Shown: positions 27,558 through 37,947, numbered from the stretch's first letter. The stretch is 64,000 nucleotides of DNA from Candidatus Cloacimonadota bacterium (GCA_030445745.1 JASUTE010000002.1:143655-207654); one strand, 5' to 3'. The notes: generated from the sequence alone by a model not told the origin. Made by a program: numbers and translations.

Positions 27558-28400
27558 ATGAAGAGAATTGGAGCCCATGTAAGTGCAACTGGTGGAGTAG
27601 AAAATGCACCTTTGAATGCTGCCGAAATAAACGCAACAGCTTTTGCTTTATTCACCAAGAATCAGCGTCGTTGGCAGGCCAAACCGCTCACCAAAAAGAA
27701 TATACAGGGATTCAAAGAAAACTGTCAGAAACATAATTATCAAATGCGACATATTCTTCCCCACAGCAGCTATCTCATCAATTTAGCCCATCCCGAAAAG
27801 GATAAATTGCAGAAATCGCGGAATGCGTTTCTTTCCGAACTGAAAAGATGCGAGCAATTAGGTTTACAGAAGCTCAACTTTCACCCAGGCAGCAGTTTAG
27901 GAAAGAAATCAGAAACAGAGAGCTTGAAAACAGTGGCAGAATCCATAAACTGGGCATTAGCACAAACTGAATTTATTACAGCAGTTATCGAAAATACAGC
28001 TGGACAGGGTAACACATTGGGTTACAGTTTTCAGCAGCTGGCAGAAATTATTGAGCAGGTGAAAAACAAAGAGCGGGTTGGAGTTTGTATAGACACCTGT
28101 CACATGTTTGCCGCCGGCTACGATATTAGCTCGCGAAAAGCTTTCGAAAAAACATTTCAGAAATTTGATGAAATCGTAGGATTTTCCTATTTACAGGGAA
28201 TGCACCTGAACGATATAAAAACAGAGCTAGCTAGTAAAAAAGACAGGCATGCTTCCCTGGGACAGGGCAATATTGGCTGGGACGGTTTTAAATTTATAGT
28301 TCAAGATACAAGATTTGATGAAATTCCGCTAATTTTGGAAACGCCGCAGCCCGAAATTTGGCCACAGGAAATAGAACAACTAAAAAAGCTGAGCAAGTAA
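27558..28400 (+). CDS. nfo: endonuclease IV
   Basis: This 280-residue TIM-barrel AP endonuclease cleaves 5' of abasic sites in base-excision repair. Trinuclear zinc-site motifs are visible: [11 protein letters not shown] at the N-terminus, [24 protein letters not shown] and MHLNDIK. Two ATGs are possible. AAGGAG lies only one base before the first (27552) but 7 bases before the second (27558), which starts MKRIGAHVS as in relatives. I therefore use 27558. A TTGACA box at 27466 is a candidate -35. Confidence 0.96.
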   Translation: MKRIGAHVSATGGVENAPLNAAEINATAFALFTKNQRRWQAKPLTKKNIQGFKENCQKHNYQMRHILPHSSYLINLAHPEKDKLQKSRNAFLSELKRCEQLGLQKLNFHPGSSLGKKSETESLKTVAESINWALAQTEFITAVIENTAGQGNTLGYSFQQLAEIIEQVKNKERVGVCIDTCHMFAAGYDISSRKAFEKTFQKFDEIVGFSYLQGMHLNDIKTELASKKDRHASLGQGNIGWDGFKFIVQDTRFDEIPLILETPQPEIWPQEIEQLKKLSK

Positions 28401-30812
28401 CTAGAGTAGCGAATAGGGATCGATATCAACAATATATTTGACTTTTGCGCTAAATTTTAGATTATTGTGTAAAAAATTAGTAGCTTGTGAAATTATTTTT
28501 ACAGTTGGTGCTTTTATTATTACATGCTGACGGAATTTGTTTTGCAAGCGCGGCATAGGTGCTGCGATAGGACCTAATATTGTAATTCTGCCGGGGAATT
28601 GTCTTTTCAAATATTCAAAATGGCGTTTATTTCTATTTACCTGCCGAATCAAGTCATTTTCATTTGTCGAGGTTATTAAAACCCGGGCTAATTTGTGAAA
28701 TGGCGGATAATTCAGCGCTTTACGTAGTGCCAGCTCCTCTTCAGCAAATTGGCGGAAGTTTTGCTGCATCGCCAAATCTATGGCGTAATGTTCGGGATTA
28801 TAAGTTTGAATAACTACTTCACCCGCTTTTTCTCCGCGACCAGCCCGACCGGCAACTTGGGTTAAAAGCTGGAAGGTACGTTCAGAAGCCCTAAAATCTG
28901 GAATATTCAGGCCAATATCGGCAGAAACAACTCCCACCAGCGTCACGTTGTGGAAATCTAAACCTTTAGCTATCATTTGTGTACCCAGCAAAATATCCAC
29001 ATAACCCTGTTGCATATTCTGGAACATGGCGTTATAGCTTTCTTTACGATGAGCACTATCTGAATCCATTCGCAAGATTTTAGCATTGGGAAAATGCAAT
29101 TGCAGTTCTTTTTCCAACTGCTGGGTGCCTGCAGCTCCAAAACGGAAAAGATAACTACCACATTTAGGGCATTTTCGAGGCATAGGTTTGCTTAAACCGC
29201 AGTAGTGACACACCAGTTTTTGGCTGTGGCTATGAAAGTTCATGCTAACATCGCAATTGGTACATTCAAATAGTTCGCCACAGGATAAGCACTGCACGAA
29301 AGAGGAATGTCCACGCCGGTTTTGCAGTAAGATTATCTGCTCTTTTTTTTGCAATCTGTCTTCAATTTTGTCTAGCAGTGTTTGCGAAAAAGAACTTTCC
29401 GGTTCTTTGTTGCTGCGCATATCGATTATGTCTACACTGGGAAGTTGGTAGGCAAGAGGGCGTTTTTCCAAAGTTAGCAGGGTGTATTTTGCGTTCAGTG
29501 TATTTTGCCAGCTTTCCAAAGAAGGTGTGGCACTTCCTAAAATTACTACAGCATTGTTTTGCTTAGCGCGGACAATGGCAATATCGCGGCCATTATAGCG
29601 GGGAGTTTGGTCTTGTTTGTAGCTGCCTTCATGTTCTTCGTCTACTATTATCACACCGATGTTTTGCAACGGAGCAAAAATAGCACTGCGTGCACCAATT
29701 ACTATCTGGCATTTACCACTGCTGATTTTTTTCCATTCCTGCCAGCGCTGGCGGTCGTTCAAGTGGCTGTGTAGAATAGCAATTTCTTGCCCGAAAGCAG
29801 CAAAGAAGCGCTCTACCATCTGTGGAGTAAGCGAGATTTCGGGGACCAGCATTAGTGCGGATTTGCCCTGTTGTAAGGCTTGTTTTATTACTTGAATATA
29901 AACTTCTGTTTTGCCGCTACCGGTTATACCATACAGCAAAAAAGTACGAAATATCTTTTGCTTCATTGCTTGCAGAATTGCTTCGATAGCGGAGTTTTGC
30001 TCAGCTGTCAGCTTGATTTTTTTTGGTTTTGGAGGTTGTTTTTTGAAGTCAAAACCTGTTTCTACCTCTCGTGGTTCGATAGATAGCAATCCTTTATTGC
30101 GCAGAGCTTTCACAATAGAATAACTGAATTTTTTTGCAATTTTGGCGAGGGCAAAATCATTTCCCAAATTTTTCATGAAGTTGTAAGCTTCACTTTGTTT
30201 TTTAGTTAGTATGGGAATAGCTTCTACTTCCGATAAAATAACAAAGTTTGCCACTTTTTTCTTTATTTTACTATCGAAGCTACGCTTTATCTCTATAATT
30301 CCGTCTGCTTCTAATTGTTCTATCCAAAATTGGAAATTTTGCTGCTTGGAATTTTCTTTCAGCTGTTCTATCTCTGTCCATTCAGTTACTTTTAACTGGG
30401 CAATTAGGGCTTCAGCTTTTGGGGGAATCTTATTATGTGATTTAGCAGTTAATTTAACCTTTTGCTGTACTTGAATATTGAAGGCAGCAGGCAGCATAGC
30501 AGCCAAAGCTTGGCCGTGGCTTACAGCGTAATACTGGCTTATCCAGCCAGCTAATTGCAAAATATCTGAGCTAAGTGCGGGCACTTGATCTACCACTTCC
30601 CACACACTTTTTATTTTATAATCGGAGTGTGGGGGCTCGGTTTCTTCCCATACAATTCCAGTGTGGTGGGTGTGGTTGAAAGGTACCACGACCCTACAGC
30701 CAGGTTTAAGCTTACTATGGTGTTTGTAAGTGAAATTTTTAGCTACCCGGATAGGTAGTGCAACTTCGTAGAAAAATTCTTTTTGACAATTCTGTTCATC
30801 TTTTTTATTCAT
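28401..30812 (-). CDS. priA: PriA, primosomal helicase (replication restart)
   Basis: This protein of about 803 residues is a 3'-5' helicase that reloads the replisome at stalled forks. It has an N-terminal 3'BD domain, Walker A GITGSGKTE, DEEH box VDEEHEGSYKQD, a zinc-binding region with four paired cysteine motifs (CLSC, CTNC, CHYC, CPKC) and helicase motif VI QVAGRAGRG. The ORF track extends to 30896, but the extra 28 residues do not resemble PriA and overlap yraN. The ATG at 30812 (MNKKDEQN) fits the family better. It is divergent from yraN with only 6 bases between starts. Confidence 0.95.
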   Translation of the reverse strand: MNKKDEQNCQKEFFYEVALPIRVAKNFTYKHHSKLKPGCRVVVPFNHTHHTGIVWEETEPPHSDYKIKSVWEVVDQVPALSSDILQLAGWISQYYAVSHGQALAAMLPAAFNIQVQQKVKLTAKSHNKIPPKAEALIAQLKVTEWTEIEQLKENSKQQNFQFWIEQLEADGIIEIKRSFDSKIKKKVANFVILSEVEAIPILTKKQSEAYNFMKNLGNDFALAKIAKKFSYSIVKALRNKGLLSIEPREVETGFDFKKQPPKPKKIKLTAEQNSAIEAILQAMKQKIFRTFLLYGITGSGKTEVYIQVIKQALQQGKSALMLVPEISLTPQMVERFFAAFGQEIAILHSHLNDRQRWQEWKKISSGKCQIVIGARSAIFAPLQNIGVIIVDEEHEGSYKQDQTPRYNGRDIAIVRAKQNNAVVILGSATPSLESWQNTLNAKYTLLTLEKRPLAYQLPSVDIIDMRSNKEPESSFSQTLLDKIEDRLQKKEQIILLQNRRGHSSFVQCLSCGELFECTNCDVSMNFHSHSQKLVCHYCGLSKPMPRKCPKCGSYLFRFGAAGTQQLEKELQLHFPNAKILRMDSDSAHRKESYNAMFQNMQQGYVDILLGTQMIAKGLDFHNVTLVGVVSADIGLNIPDFRASERTFQLLTQVAGRAGRGEKAGEVVIQTYNPEHYAIDLAMQQNFRQFAEEELALRKALNYPPFHKLARVLITSTNENDLIRQVNRNKRHFEYLKRQFPGRITILGPIAAPMPRLQNKFRQHVIIKAPTVKIISQATNFLHNNLKFSAKVKYIVDIDPYSLL

Positions 30813-30818
30813 AAATTT

Positions 30819-31175
30819 ATGAGTACCTCGAAAATTATTAGCGGCAAAACAGGCGAAGAAAAGGCAAAAAATTTTCTTCTTAATCTGGGTTACCAAATAT
30901 TAAAAACCAATTACCATTCAGCCTATGGCGAAATCGATATTATCGCCCAGGACGAGGAAGAATTAGTTTTTGTGGAAGTAAAGACCAGAGCCAAAGATCC
31001 CGAAACAGCTTTTTCCAGTGTATCGCGTAGCAAACAACGTAAACTGGTGAAAACAGCAGCTAATTTTCTGGCACGCAATCCTCAATATCAGGAGAGTTTT
31101 ACTCGCTTTGATGTAATAGCTGTTATTAACAAAACAAGCGAGATAATTCATCTTAAAGATGCTTTTACTCCCTGA
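30819..31175 (+). CDS. YraN/UPF0102-family nuclease-like protein
   Basis: This 118-residue protein has the family signature GEIDIIAQDEEELVFVEVKTR, a PD-(D/E)XK-like active site, followed by the conserved VSRSKQRKLVKTAANFL. A Holliday-junction resolvase-like fold is presumed for this family, but the cellular role is unsettled. The ORF track starts at 30783. The ATG at 30819 gives MSTSKIISGKTGEEKA, as in relatives. There is no SD and only 6 bases separate it from the divergent priA start, so its mRNA may be leaderless or nearly so. It ends exactly where the convergent GWxTD gene ends. Confidence 0.88.
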   Translation: MSTSKIISGKTGEEKAKNFLLNLGYQILKTNYHSAYGEIDIIAQDEEELVFVEVKTRAKDPETAFSSVSRSKQRKLVKTAANFLARNPQYQESFTRFDVIAVINKTSEIIHLKDAFTP

Positions 31176-32501
31176 TTATTGTAAATCAGCAGTATCAAAA
31201 TCTTCTCCCATATAAGATTCCCATTGGGGCAGAGTATTTTCATCATCATCGCCTTCACTGTATATCAAGCGGAATTTACCTGTAGATTGCAGATCCAAAA
31301 ACAGGTAAGTTCTATTCAGCTGACCGCGGTATTTCCAAATCTCATAGTCTCTACTGGCATAGGCAGTTAGCACTCCGGTTGTACCTTTTTCAATGGTGTG
31401 TGGTTTTCCATTTTTAATGTAAATTCTACCTACATCGGTTTTCCAGCCATCTTCAAAATGCGAATAGTTCCTATTTACATAATTCACGCGTTCTCGTATT
31501 AGTTGCAGAAACTCATTTTCCTTGGTTGTAGGGTTAGGGTCCTGACTATTCCAAAAACGTTCAACATAGTTTTTTTGGGAAACTTTACTAAGATTTTGAA
31601 AATGCTTGTATTCACTGGGTTGCAAAAAATAACGCAAGATCTGAAAATCATCTTCCCAGTTGGTAAATAGACGGGGATATTTATGCACTTTGGTTTTAAT
31701 ACTAAAAAAATCTTCTCGCGCTTGTTTTATACCAGTGGTATTGTCGGTTACGCTGACCACCAGTTTATAAAAACCATCTTCCAAATCTGAGATATCGATT
31801 TTTTTTATACATTCTAATCTGTTGCCGTTTTCTATTATGCGCTCTTTGCTATCTTCCCAAACCAAATCTTCTTTTTTGTAGAGCTCTACTTTTTCAAGAA
31901 TATCATATTGGTTATCTTCATTGGAAAACAAATTTTGCAACTGATAGTAAACATTTACATTCTTGTAATTATTTTTATCGAAAATATGGCTAGGTTCCAC
32001 CATGAACAGGTTACCATTTCTATGGAATTTCTGCATATAATCGGAAGTGTCAGCAACCACATCTGAAGAAAATTCCAAGTCGCTTATTAAAGCATCTGAA
32101 GGTAATGTTTGAAAAGCATAATTCCATATTTTTTGTTTATCTCCATTGGAAAATGTAAGCTGAATATGGTAGCCAGATTTACTTAAAGTAAGCGAAACTT
32201 TATCGAAAAAAGAATCATCAGTAAGAGTTTTTACCTGATTTGTTACGATTATATTATTATTAAAAGTTTTGTCATAGAGTAGTTTTTCACCGGCCGTAAT
32301 CTGCATATTCACTTGCAATTCAGCCAGAAATCCGTATTCATTTTTTTTGAATTCTAAAGAGTTGTAGGGAACCTGATAATTGATTTGTAATTCAGTGCCT
32401 TGGGCTGCAAAAAATCTATTTTCATCAACATTTACCATAAGTTCCTCTGCTGCTATGCTTAAGCTAAATAAAAGCAAAACAAATATTAAGAATTTTTTCA
32501 T
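31176..32501 (-). CDS. exported GWxTD-domain protein
   Basis: This 441-residue protein has a signal peptide (MKKFLIFVLLLFSLSIAA) and ends in a GWxTD domain, visible as HFEDGWKTDVGRIYIKNGKP preceded by RFWNSQDPNPTTKENEF. GWxTD domains occur in exported proteins of FCB-group and Acidobacteria-like bacteria; their function is not established. The middle is beta-rich. I use the ATG at 32501 because AGAAAGAGGG lies 6 bases upstream and the signal peptide starts there. The ORF track's 32522 overlaps dnaE. It is the gene downstream of dnaE. Confidence 0.88.
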   Translation of the reverse strand: MKKFLIFVLLLFSLSIAAEELMVNVDENRFFAAQGTELQINYQVPYNSLEFKKNEYGFLAELQVNMQITAGEKLLYDKTFNNNIIVTNQVKTLTDDSFFDKVSLTLSKSGYHIQLTFSNGDKQKIWNYAFQTLPSDALISDLEFSSDVVADTSDYMQKFHRNGNLFMVEPSHIFDKNNYKNVNVYYQLQNLFSNEDNQYDILEKVELYKKEDLVWEDSKERIIENGNRLECIKKIDISDLEDGFYKLVVSVTDNTTGIKQAREDFFSIKTKVHKYPRLFTNWEDDFQILRYFLQPSEYKHFQNLSKVSQKNYVERFWNSQDPNPTTKENEFLQLIRERVNYVNRNYSHFEDGWKTDVGRIYIKNGKPHTIEKGTTGVLTAYASRDYEIWKYRGQLNRTYLFLDLQSTGKFRLIYSEGDDDENTLPQWESYMGEDFDTADLQ

Positions 32502-32514
32502 ATGAACCCTCTTT

Positions 32515-35500
32515 CTAGTCAATTTTCACTATTGGTTTTTTAATACTGTTTTGGTTAATAAAATCTATTATATTCTCATCAGGGAAGATGTTCAGATTAT
32601 TTGGGTGTAATTTGAGGTTTTTGAATTTTTTAGAGGTGACTTTAAAGAATACTTTGAAGTGTCCTTTACTTTTCTGGAACAATTCCTTAGTTTTACGGCC
32701 AAAATCAGCATTCAGTTTATTAGCATCCAGGAAGATATTAATAGTTCCACTTAAATTATTGCGAAGCTCATCGAAAGTTAAAATCTGTTTAGGAAGCAGA
32801 CGCAAAAAAGTTTCGTTACCCCCGTTGTTGTAGTTGGAACGGTTTCCTACCAAAAAAAGTTCTGCATTTTCTTTCAATTTATCGGCAAATTTTTCATAGG
32901 TACTGTTAAAAACAGCAGCTTCAAATTTACCAGTTAGGTCTTCCATAGTTAAAATAGCAAAAGGATTGCTGTTTTTATCTGTTTTTTTGGTTATCTCGGC
33001 TACCACCCCAGCGATGTAAATCTGGTTAGGTAGTTTTTTGTTATCTTGCTCAGCATATTTAGCTTTGCTGTTCACCAATAAATCTAATATTTTTTTATGC
33101 TTATTTAAAGGATGTCCTGACCAATAAAAACCCAGCACTTGTTTTTCTTGTTTTAGTTTAAAATTTAAACTCCAAGGTTCCACTGTTTCCAATTTGGGCA
33201 TATAGTCAGAGTTGTCATCATCTTCAAATGAATTAAACAGCATAATTTGCCCGCGCTTCTTTTCTGTTTGTACATTACTGGCATAATCCAAAGCTCTTTC
33301 AATTGCAGCGTAATTTTCAGCACGAGTACCTTCCAGGTCATCTAAAGCTCCGGCTGAAATCAAACTCTCTAACACGGTTTTATTCACGCACATTGCATCT
33401 ATGCGGTTGCATAAATTAAAGATATTATCAAAGGCACCATTTTTCTTTCTTTCTGCTAAAATAGAATCGATAGCTGCCATACCCACATTTTTAATAGCTT
33501 TTAACCCAAACAAAATTTTGTTTTTATGAACAGCAAATTCACATTCACTGCGGTTTATGCTGGGTGGAATAACTTCTATACCCATATTTTTACATTCATC
33601 TATGAAATAGGGAATCTTGGTGGGATTGTTTTCTAAAGAAAGTAAGGCAGCCATAAATTCAACTGGATAATGCGCTTTTAGGTAAGCTGTTTGGAAGGCA
33701 ACATAGGCATATGCGGTGGCATGACTTTTATTGAAAGCGTATTTGGCAAATTCTTGCCAGTTACTCCAAATTTTTTCGATAATATGGTCTGGTACACCAT
33801 TTTGGCGAGCGCCATCGACGAATTTCACCTTCAGTTTGGCCATCAAGTTCCGTTTTTTCTTACCCATAGCTTTACGCAGGGTGTCTGCTTCTGCGCCACT
33901 CATACCGCCCAGATCGCGGGCTACCTGCATCACCTGCTCTTGGTAAACTGTTACCCCGTAGGTTTCTTTTAAAGCATTTTCCATAAGTGGATGGATATAG
34001 GTAACCTTTTTTCTACCATGTTTACGGTCGATATAATCGGAAATGAACTGCATTGGGCCCGGACGGTAGAGAGCCACCATAGCAATTAAATCTTCAAATT
34101 GATTGGGCTTTAATTCGCATAAGTATTTTTTCATACCGGCAGATTCAAATTGAAAAACTCCGTCGGTTTGGCCATTTGCTAGCAGTTCATAAGACTTTTT
34201 ATCGGTAAGATCTACATTTTCTATATCTACCTGCTTATTTTGTGATTTCTCAATGAGTTGGAGAGTTTTTTTGATGATACTAAGAGTTTTTAATCCCAAA
34301 ATATCCATCTTCAGCATTTTCAGCTCATCCAGCCATTTACCTTCGTATTGAACCACAACTACTGGGTCAGAGCCTTTCTGTGTGGTTATAGCCAGAGGTA
34401 CATAATTTTTTAGATCTCCGGGAGCTATAACCACGCCAGCAGCGTGAATTCCAATATGACGTACTAAACCTTCTAAAACTTGTGAATATTTTAGAATAGA
34501 TTTATAGAGATCGTTTTGCTGCATAAATTCTTTGAATTCTGGAGATTCTTTTAAAGCTTGTTCGAGTGTAATTTTGGGTGTGTCTGGAATAAGTTTGGTG
34601 ATTTCGTTGCTTACCGAAGCTTTCACTTTCATTACTCTGGCTACGTCTTTTATTACAGTTTTAGCGCCCAGAGTTCCAAAGGTAACAATTTGAGTTACGC
34701 TGCTACGACCATATTTTTGCACTACATAATCTATCATCTTGCTGCGGTCGTTGGCATCGAAATCGATGTCGATATCGGGCATTCCAATTCTTTCAGGATT
34801 TAAAAAACGTTCGAAAAAGAGATTATATTTGAGTGGATCGATCTGGGTTATTCCCAAAAGATAGGAAACTATGCTTCCTGCTGCTGAACCACGTCCGGGT
34901 CCTACCGGAACATCCATCTTTCTAGCAGCATCTACCAAATCTTTCACCACCAAAAAATAGCCATCAAAACCCATTTTATGAATAACTGAAAGCTCATAAT
35001 CGATGCGTTTTGAAATTGTTTCAGTCACCTCGCTATATTTTTTCTTGGCAGCTTCGTAGCAAAGTGCTTTTAGGAAGGCTTGCATATCTGCAAATTCGGC
35101 TGGTACGTCTACTTCGGGTAATAAAAAATCATTGTAGTCCAGTTCCAGATTTATTTGTTCAGCAATTTTCACCGTATTTTCATAAGCTTGCGGCAAATTG
35201 GGATACAGCTGGCGCATTTCTGCTTCGTTCTTAAAATAAAGTTCAGGAGATTCATATTTCATGCGGTTCTGGTCGTCTAGGGTTTTACCAGTTTGAATGC
35301 ATAAAAGCACATCATGCGCTTGGTAGTCTTCCTTTTCCAAGTAGTGGCAATCGTTGGTTACCACCAGCTCGGTATTTGTTTTCTGGGCTAGCTCGATAAT
35401 TTTGGGATATACATTTTTTTCATCTTCCAGGCCGTGATCTTGAATTTCCAGATAAAAATTGTCACCAAAGGTAGATTTATAAAATTCCAAAGCTTCTTCA

Positions 35501-35958
35501 GCTTCTTGTTGCCGGCCCTGTAGTAATAAATTGGGAATTTCACCTTGAATACAAGCGCTTAGACAGATCAAACCTTCCGAAAATTGCTGTAAAAGTAATT
35601 TATTTATCCGGGGTTTATAATAAAAACCTTCTAAATAGGCAATGGATGAAAGTTGCATTAGGTTTTTGTAACCCTTTAAATTTTTGGCTAACAAAACCAG
35701 ATGGTAGCGCCTTTCTTTCTTAGATTCTTCTGTTCCCAGTGCTCCGTTTATAATGTAAGTTTCGATTCCAATAATAGGCTTGATGCCTTTTTTTTGGGCT
35801 GTTTTGTAAAAATCAATAGCTCCGTACATATTGCCGTGATCCGTTATTGCAACAGCTGGCATATTGTTTTTCAAAGCCAAATCAATCATTTTATCTACTC
35901 GGCAGGCACCGTCCAATATACTATACTGAGTGTGATTGTGCAAATGTACAAAACTCAT
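32515..35958 (-). CDS. dnaE: DNA polymerase III alpha subunit
   Basis: This is the 1,147-residue replicative polymerase of the DnaE1 type. It has an N-terminal PHP domain (FVHLHNHTQYSILDG), the C-family polymerase core with catalytic acidic residues in MPDIDIDFD, the fingers region GPGRGSAAGS, a helix-hairpin-helix (about residues 830-870) and an OB fold (QIYIAGVVAEITKK). No error-prone DnaE2 features are seen. The stop is 14 bases before the start I chose for the GWxTD gene. AAGGA lies before the ATG, and a TTGACA box lies about 95 bases upstream on the minus strand. Confidence 0.98.
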   Translation of the reverse strand: MSFVHLHNHTQYSILDGACRVDKMIDLALKNNMPAVAITDHGNMYGAIDFYKTAQKKGIKPIIGIETYIINGALGTEESKKERRYHLVLLAKNLKGYKNLMQLSSIAYLEGFYYKPRINKLLLQQFSEGLICLSACIQGEIPNLLLQGRQQEAEEALEFYKSTFGDNFYLEIQDHGLEDEKNVYPKIIELAQKTNTELVVTNDCHYLEKEDYQAHDVLLCIQTGKTLDDQNRMKYESPELYFKNEAEMRQLYPNLPQAYENTVKIAEQINLELDYNDFLLPEVDVPAEFADMQAFLKALCYEAAKKKYSEVTETISKRIDYELSVIHKMGFDGYFLVVKDLVDAARKMDVPVGPGRGSAAGSIVSYLLGITQIDPLKYNLFFERFLNPERIGMPDIDIDFDANDRSKMIDYVVQKYGRSSVTQIVTFGTLGAKTVIKDVARVMKVKASVSNEITKLIPDTPKITLEQALKESPEFKEFMQQNDLYKSILKYSQVLEGLVRHIGIHAAGVVIAPGDLKNYVPLAITTQKGSDPVVVVQYEGKWLDELKMLKMDILGLKTLSIIKKTLQLIEKSQNKQVDIENVDLTDKKSYELLANGQTDGVFQFESAGMKKYLCELKPNQFEDLIAMVALYRPGPMQFISDYIDRKHGRKKVTYIHPLMENALKETYGVTVYQEQVMQVARDLGGMSGAEADTLRKAMGKKKRNLMAKLKVKFVDGARQNGVPDHIIEKIWSNWQEFAKYAFNKSHATAYAYVAFQTAYLKAHYPVEFMAALLSLENNPTKIPYFIDECKNMGIEVIPPSINRSECEFAVHKNKILFGLKAIKNVGMAAIDSILAERKKNGAFDNIFNLCNRIDAMCVNKTVLESLISAGALDDLEGTRAENYAAIERALDYASNVQTEKKRGQIMLFNSFEDDDNSDYMPKLETVEPWSLNFKLKQEKQVLGFYWSGHPLNKHKKILDLLVNSKAKYAEQDNKKLPNQIYIAGVVAEITKKTDKNSNPFAILTMEDLTGKFEAAVFNSTYEKFADKLKENAELFLVGNRSNYNNGGNETFLRLLPKQILTFDELRNNLSGTINIFLDANKLNADFGRKTKELFQKSKGHFKVFFKVTSKKFKNLKLHPNNLNIFPDENIIDFINQNSIKKPIVKID

Positions 35959-36052
35959 TGCTAATCCTTCTAAGTTATTATATTTAAAAAAGATAAAGTT
36001 GCTTTATATTTTGCTACTTTACTTCCTTTAAAAAACTGTGAGTGTGATTTTG

Positions 36053-36058
36053 TGTCAA
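36053..36058 (-). promoter_or_regulatory. possible -35 box for dnaE in the 35959-36130 gap
   Basis: On the minus strand TTGACA is followed 17 bases later by TTTTTTAAAGG, with no TATAAT. It is the only promoter-like sequence I see in this gap. The same box recurs upstream of other genes here. Confidence 0.35.
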
Positions 36059-36130
36059 ACATTTTAAGCTACGCAAAGAAGGTGCTAATTTTAATTCATT
36101 ATTAGAAGGTTAATTAGAAGAAGGATAAAT

Positions 36131-36691
36131 TTAGAAATTCCATTTTTGGAAGGATACAATTTTCTTTTTGGGAAGTCGGTGTTTACTTCTGGCAAATTTA
36201 GAAACAGTTTTAGAGTAGAATGATTTTTTTTGTTTGGGATAGCCAAAAGGACTCATCGCTACAATTTTGGTCTTTTCAGGGATACCCAGAATATTTTTTA
36301 CCTGTTGTTCATTGAAAGCAGCCAACCAGCAACTGCCAACACCATGATGCCAGGCCATCAGCATCATTTGTTGGAAGGCGATTGCCACATCTACCAGATA
36401 ATAAGGCTGTTGGTTTAAGTGGCAGCTATCTTTGGGATTGGCACAAGCTACAACGACCAGCGGTGCTTTTTTAATGAAAAAATTCACTGTTCCAATAAAA
36501 CCACTTTGCAGTGCCAATTTTTTTATCAAATTAGGATCATCTACGAAGATAAAGCGCCAGGGCTGTTTATTCTGGCAGGAAGGAGCTACTTGCGCAGCCA
36601 CTATCATATCGTCGATTACTTCTGCTGGAACAGGTGTAGAACTAAAATCTCGGATACTTTTGCGAGAGAGAATTATTTCTTTGCAATTCAT
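36131..36691 (-). CDS. nitroreductase-family flavoprotein
   Basis: This 186-residue FMN-dependent oxidoreductase has the N-terminal SRKSIRDFSSTPV (FMN phosphate contacts), VAPSCQNKQPWRF and the C-terminal VAMSPFGYPKQKK. These are standard in small nitroreductases. It probably reduces quinones, nitroaromatics or related acceptors with NAD(P)H. The physiological substrate is unknown. It is downstream of the DUF6588-like gene on the same strand but separated from it by a terminator-like hairpin. Confidence 0.9.
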   Translation of the reverse strand: MNCKEIILSRKSIRDFSSTPVPAEVIDDMIVAAQVAPSCQNKQPWRFIFVDDPNLIKKLALQSGFIGTVNFFIKKAPLVVVACANPKDSCHLNQQPYYLVDVAIAFQQMMLMAWHHGVGSCWLAAFNEQQVKNILGIPEKTKIVAMSPFGYPKQKKSFYSKTVSKFARSKHRLPKKKIVSFQKWNF

Positions 36692-36702
36692 AATAAATTC
36701 TA

Positions 36703-36734
36703 AAAGCCTGCTACTTTTAAAAGTAACAGGCTTT
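36703..36734 (-). terminator. hairpin terminator after the DUF6588-like gene
   Basis: AAAGCCTG and CAGGCTTT flank an inner TACTTTT/AAAAGTA pair, giving a near-continuous 15-base-pair stem. On the minus strand it is followed by TTTTAG, and it starts about 8 bases after the gene's stop. Confidence 0.65.
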
Positions 36735-36741
36735 GCTATAT

Positions 36742-37824
36742 TTAGAAACTTATACCAATGCCAGTGGTGAATGAATTATAATCTGCAATATTATAATCGG
36801 CATTAAAGCTAAAAGCTCCAACTTTTGCATTGAATCCAACTATAAAGCGATAGGTGTTATCGCCATCTAAATCGAATTTAATTTGCTGAACAAGTTCTTC
36901 CTCGGTAGGATTATCGGCCGCTTGCAGTACATAATCATATTTAAATTCCATATTCGAACTTTCCAGCATAAATCCTCCGTAAGGTGTAATACTCAACATT
37001 CCCGGTCCGAATTGTTTGCTTATATTAAAACCTCCTGAAATAGCGCTGGCTTCTACAATATCACCCAATTTCATCGTTTGAGTGTTAAAGGCAAAACCAA
37101 CATCCACTGGTAGCGGCACCATTAACCACGATTTTATGTTATGTTCTACACCAAAACCAAAATAACTTAATTCGCCTAGTTCTTTATCTATTTCCATAGC
37201 TGGCAGATAGCGGAAAGTTGCCCTGGTTCCCCAAACAGTTCCAATACTTAATTGGGGAGTGAAAAGCGGAAGTAAAGGTGGATCTTCCATAAGCCCGGTT
37301 ACCTGAGTTAATTCAAAAGTTTCAGGAGAGATATCTTGCTGATATGTTTGACCCTCAAATTCATAACTTATAGTCTCACCATTAAAGATGATCTGTACAT
37401 TTTCATCTTCAGGCCCAATAACAGTTGGGCCGTTCATATCAACTGTAAAATCTTGAGTGATAATTGAATTGATAAGCATTTGGCGATGTTCTTCAGGAAG
37501 TGTTACATCTTCGATGAGTATCTCTGCTTGGTCTTTGGTAAAACGAAATTTACCACTGGTATTAAAATGTTGGTTCTCATCTTGGAACATACTTCCCATA
37601 AAAATTGCACCAAATTCAAAATCTAAACCCAGAAATTTTGCTTTAGGCGCATTATGGAACCAGCCACCATTCATGTTGGAACCAAAGGCTGACACTATCG
37701 GTGAAACATAACTTTTGGCTGCTTGACCCGATAAGTTGTCCAAAGTGGTTTCCAAATCGGAGTTTTCAGCCAATAACACGGCTGCTACTGTAAGAATTAT
37801 TAAAATTGTAACTAATCTTTTCAC
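36742..37824 (-). CDS. outer-membrane beta-barrel protein, DUF6588-like
   Basis: This 360-residue protein has a signal peptide (MKRLVTILIILTVAAVLLAE) and YVSPIVSAFGSNMNGGWFHNAPKAK. The latter closely resembles the N-terminal signature of DUF6588 proteins of FCB bacteria. The rest alternates hydrophobic and polar residues and ends in an aromatic (GIGISF), typical of outer-membrane barrels. It was probably inserted by the Bam machinery. Function unknown. A TTGACA box (37873-37878, minus) precedes it, and it ends in a strong hairpin. Confidence 0.75.
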   Translation of the reverse strand: MKRLVTILIILTVAAVLLAENSDLETTLDNLSGQAAKSYVSPIVSAFGSNMNGGWFHNAPKAKFLGLDFEFGAIFMGSMFQDENQHFNTSGKFRFTKDQAEILIEDVTLPEEHRQMLINSIITQDFTVDMNGPTVIGPEDENVQIIFNGETISYEFEGQTYQQDISPETFELTQVTGLMEDPPLLPLFTPQLSIGTVWGTRATFRYLPAMEIDKELGELSYFGFGVEHNIKSWLMVPLPVDVGFAFNTQTMKLGDIVEASAISGGFNISKQFGPGMLSITPYGGFMLESSNMEFKYDYVLQAADNPTEEELVQQIKFDLDGDNTYRFIVGFNAKVGAFSFNADYNIADYNSFTTGIGISF

Positions 37825-37947
37825 TTTTCCTCCTTGCTCACTTTATTCCATTTAGCTATTTTTATTTAAAAGTGTCAATAGAATAAAAATCTTTACAAAA
37901 TAGGCTTTAAGCCAAAAATGTATGTAAAACACTGATTTGAGGTCGAT

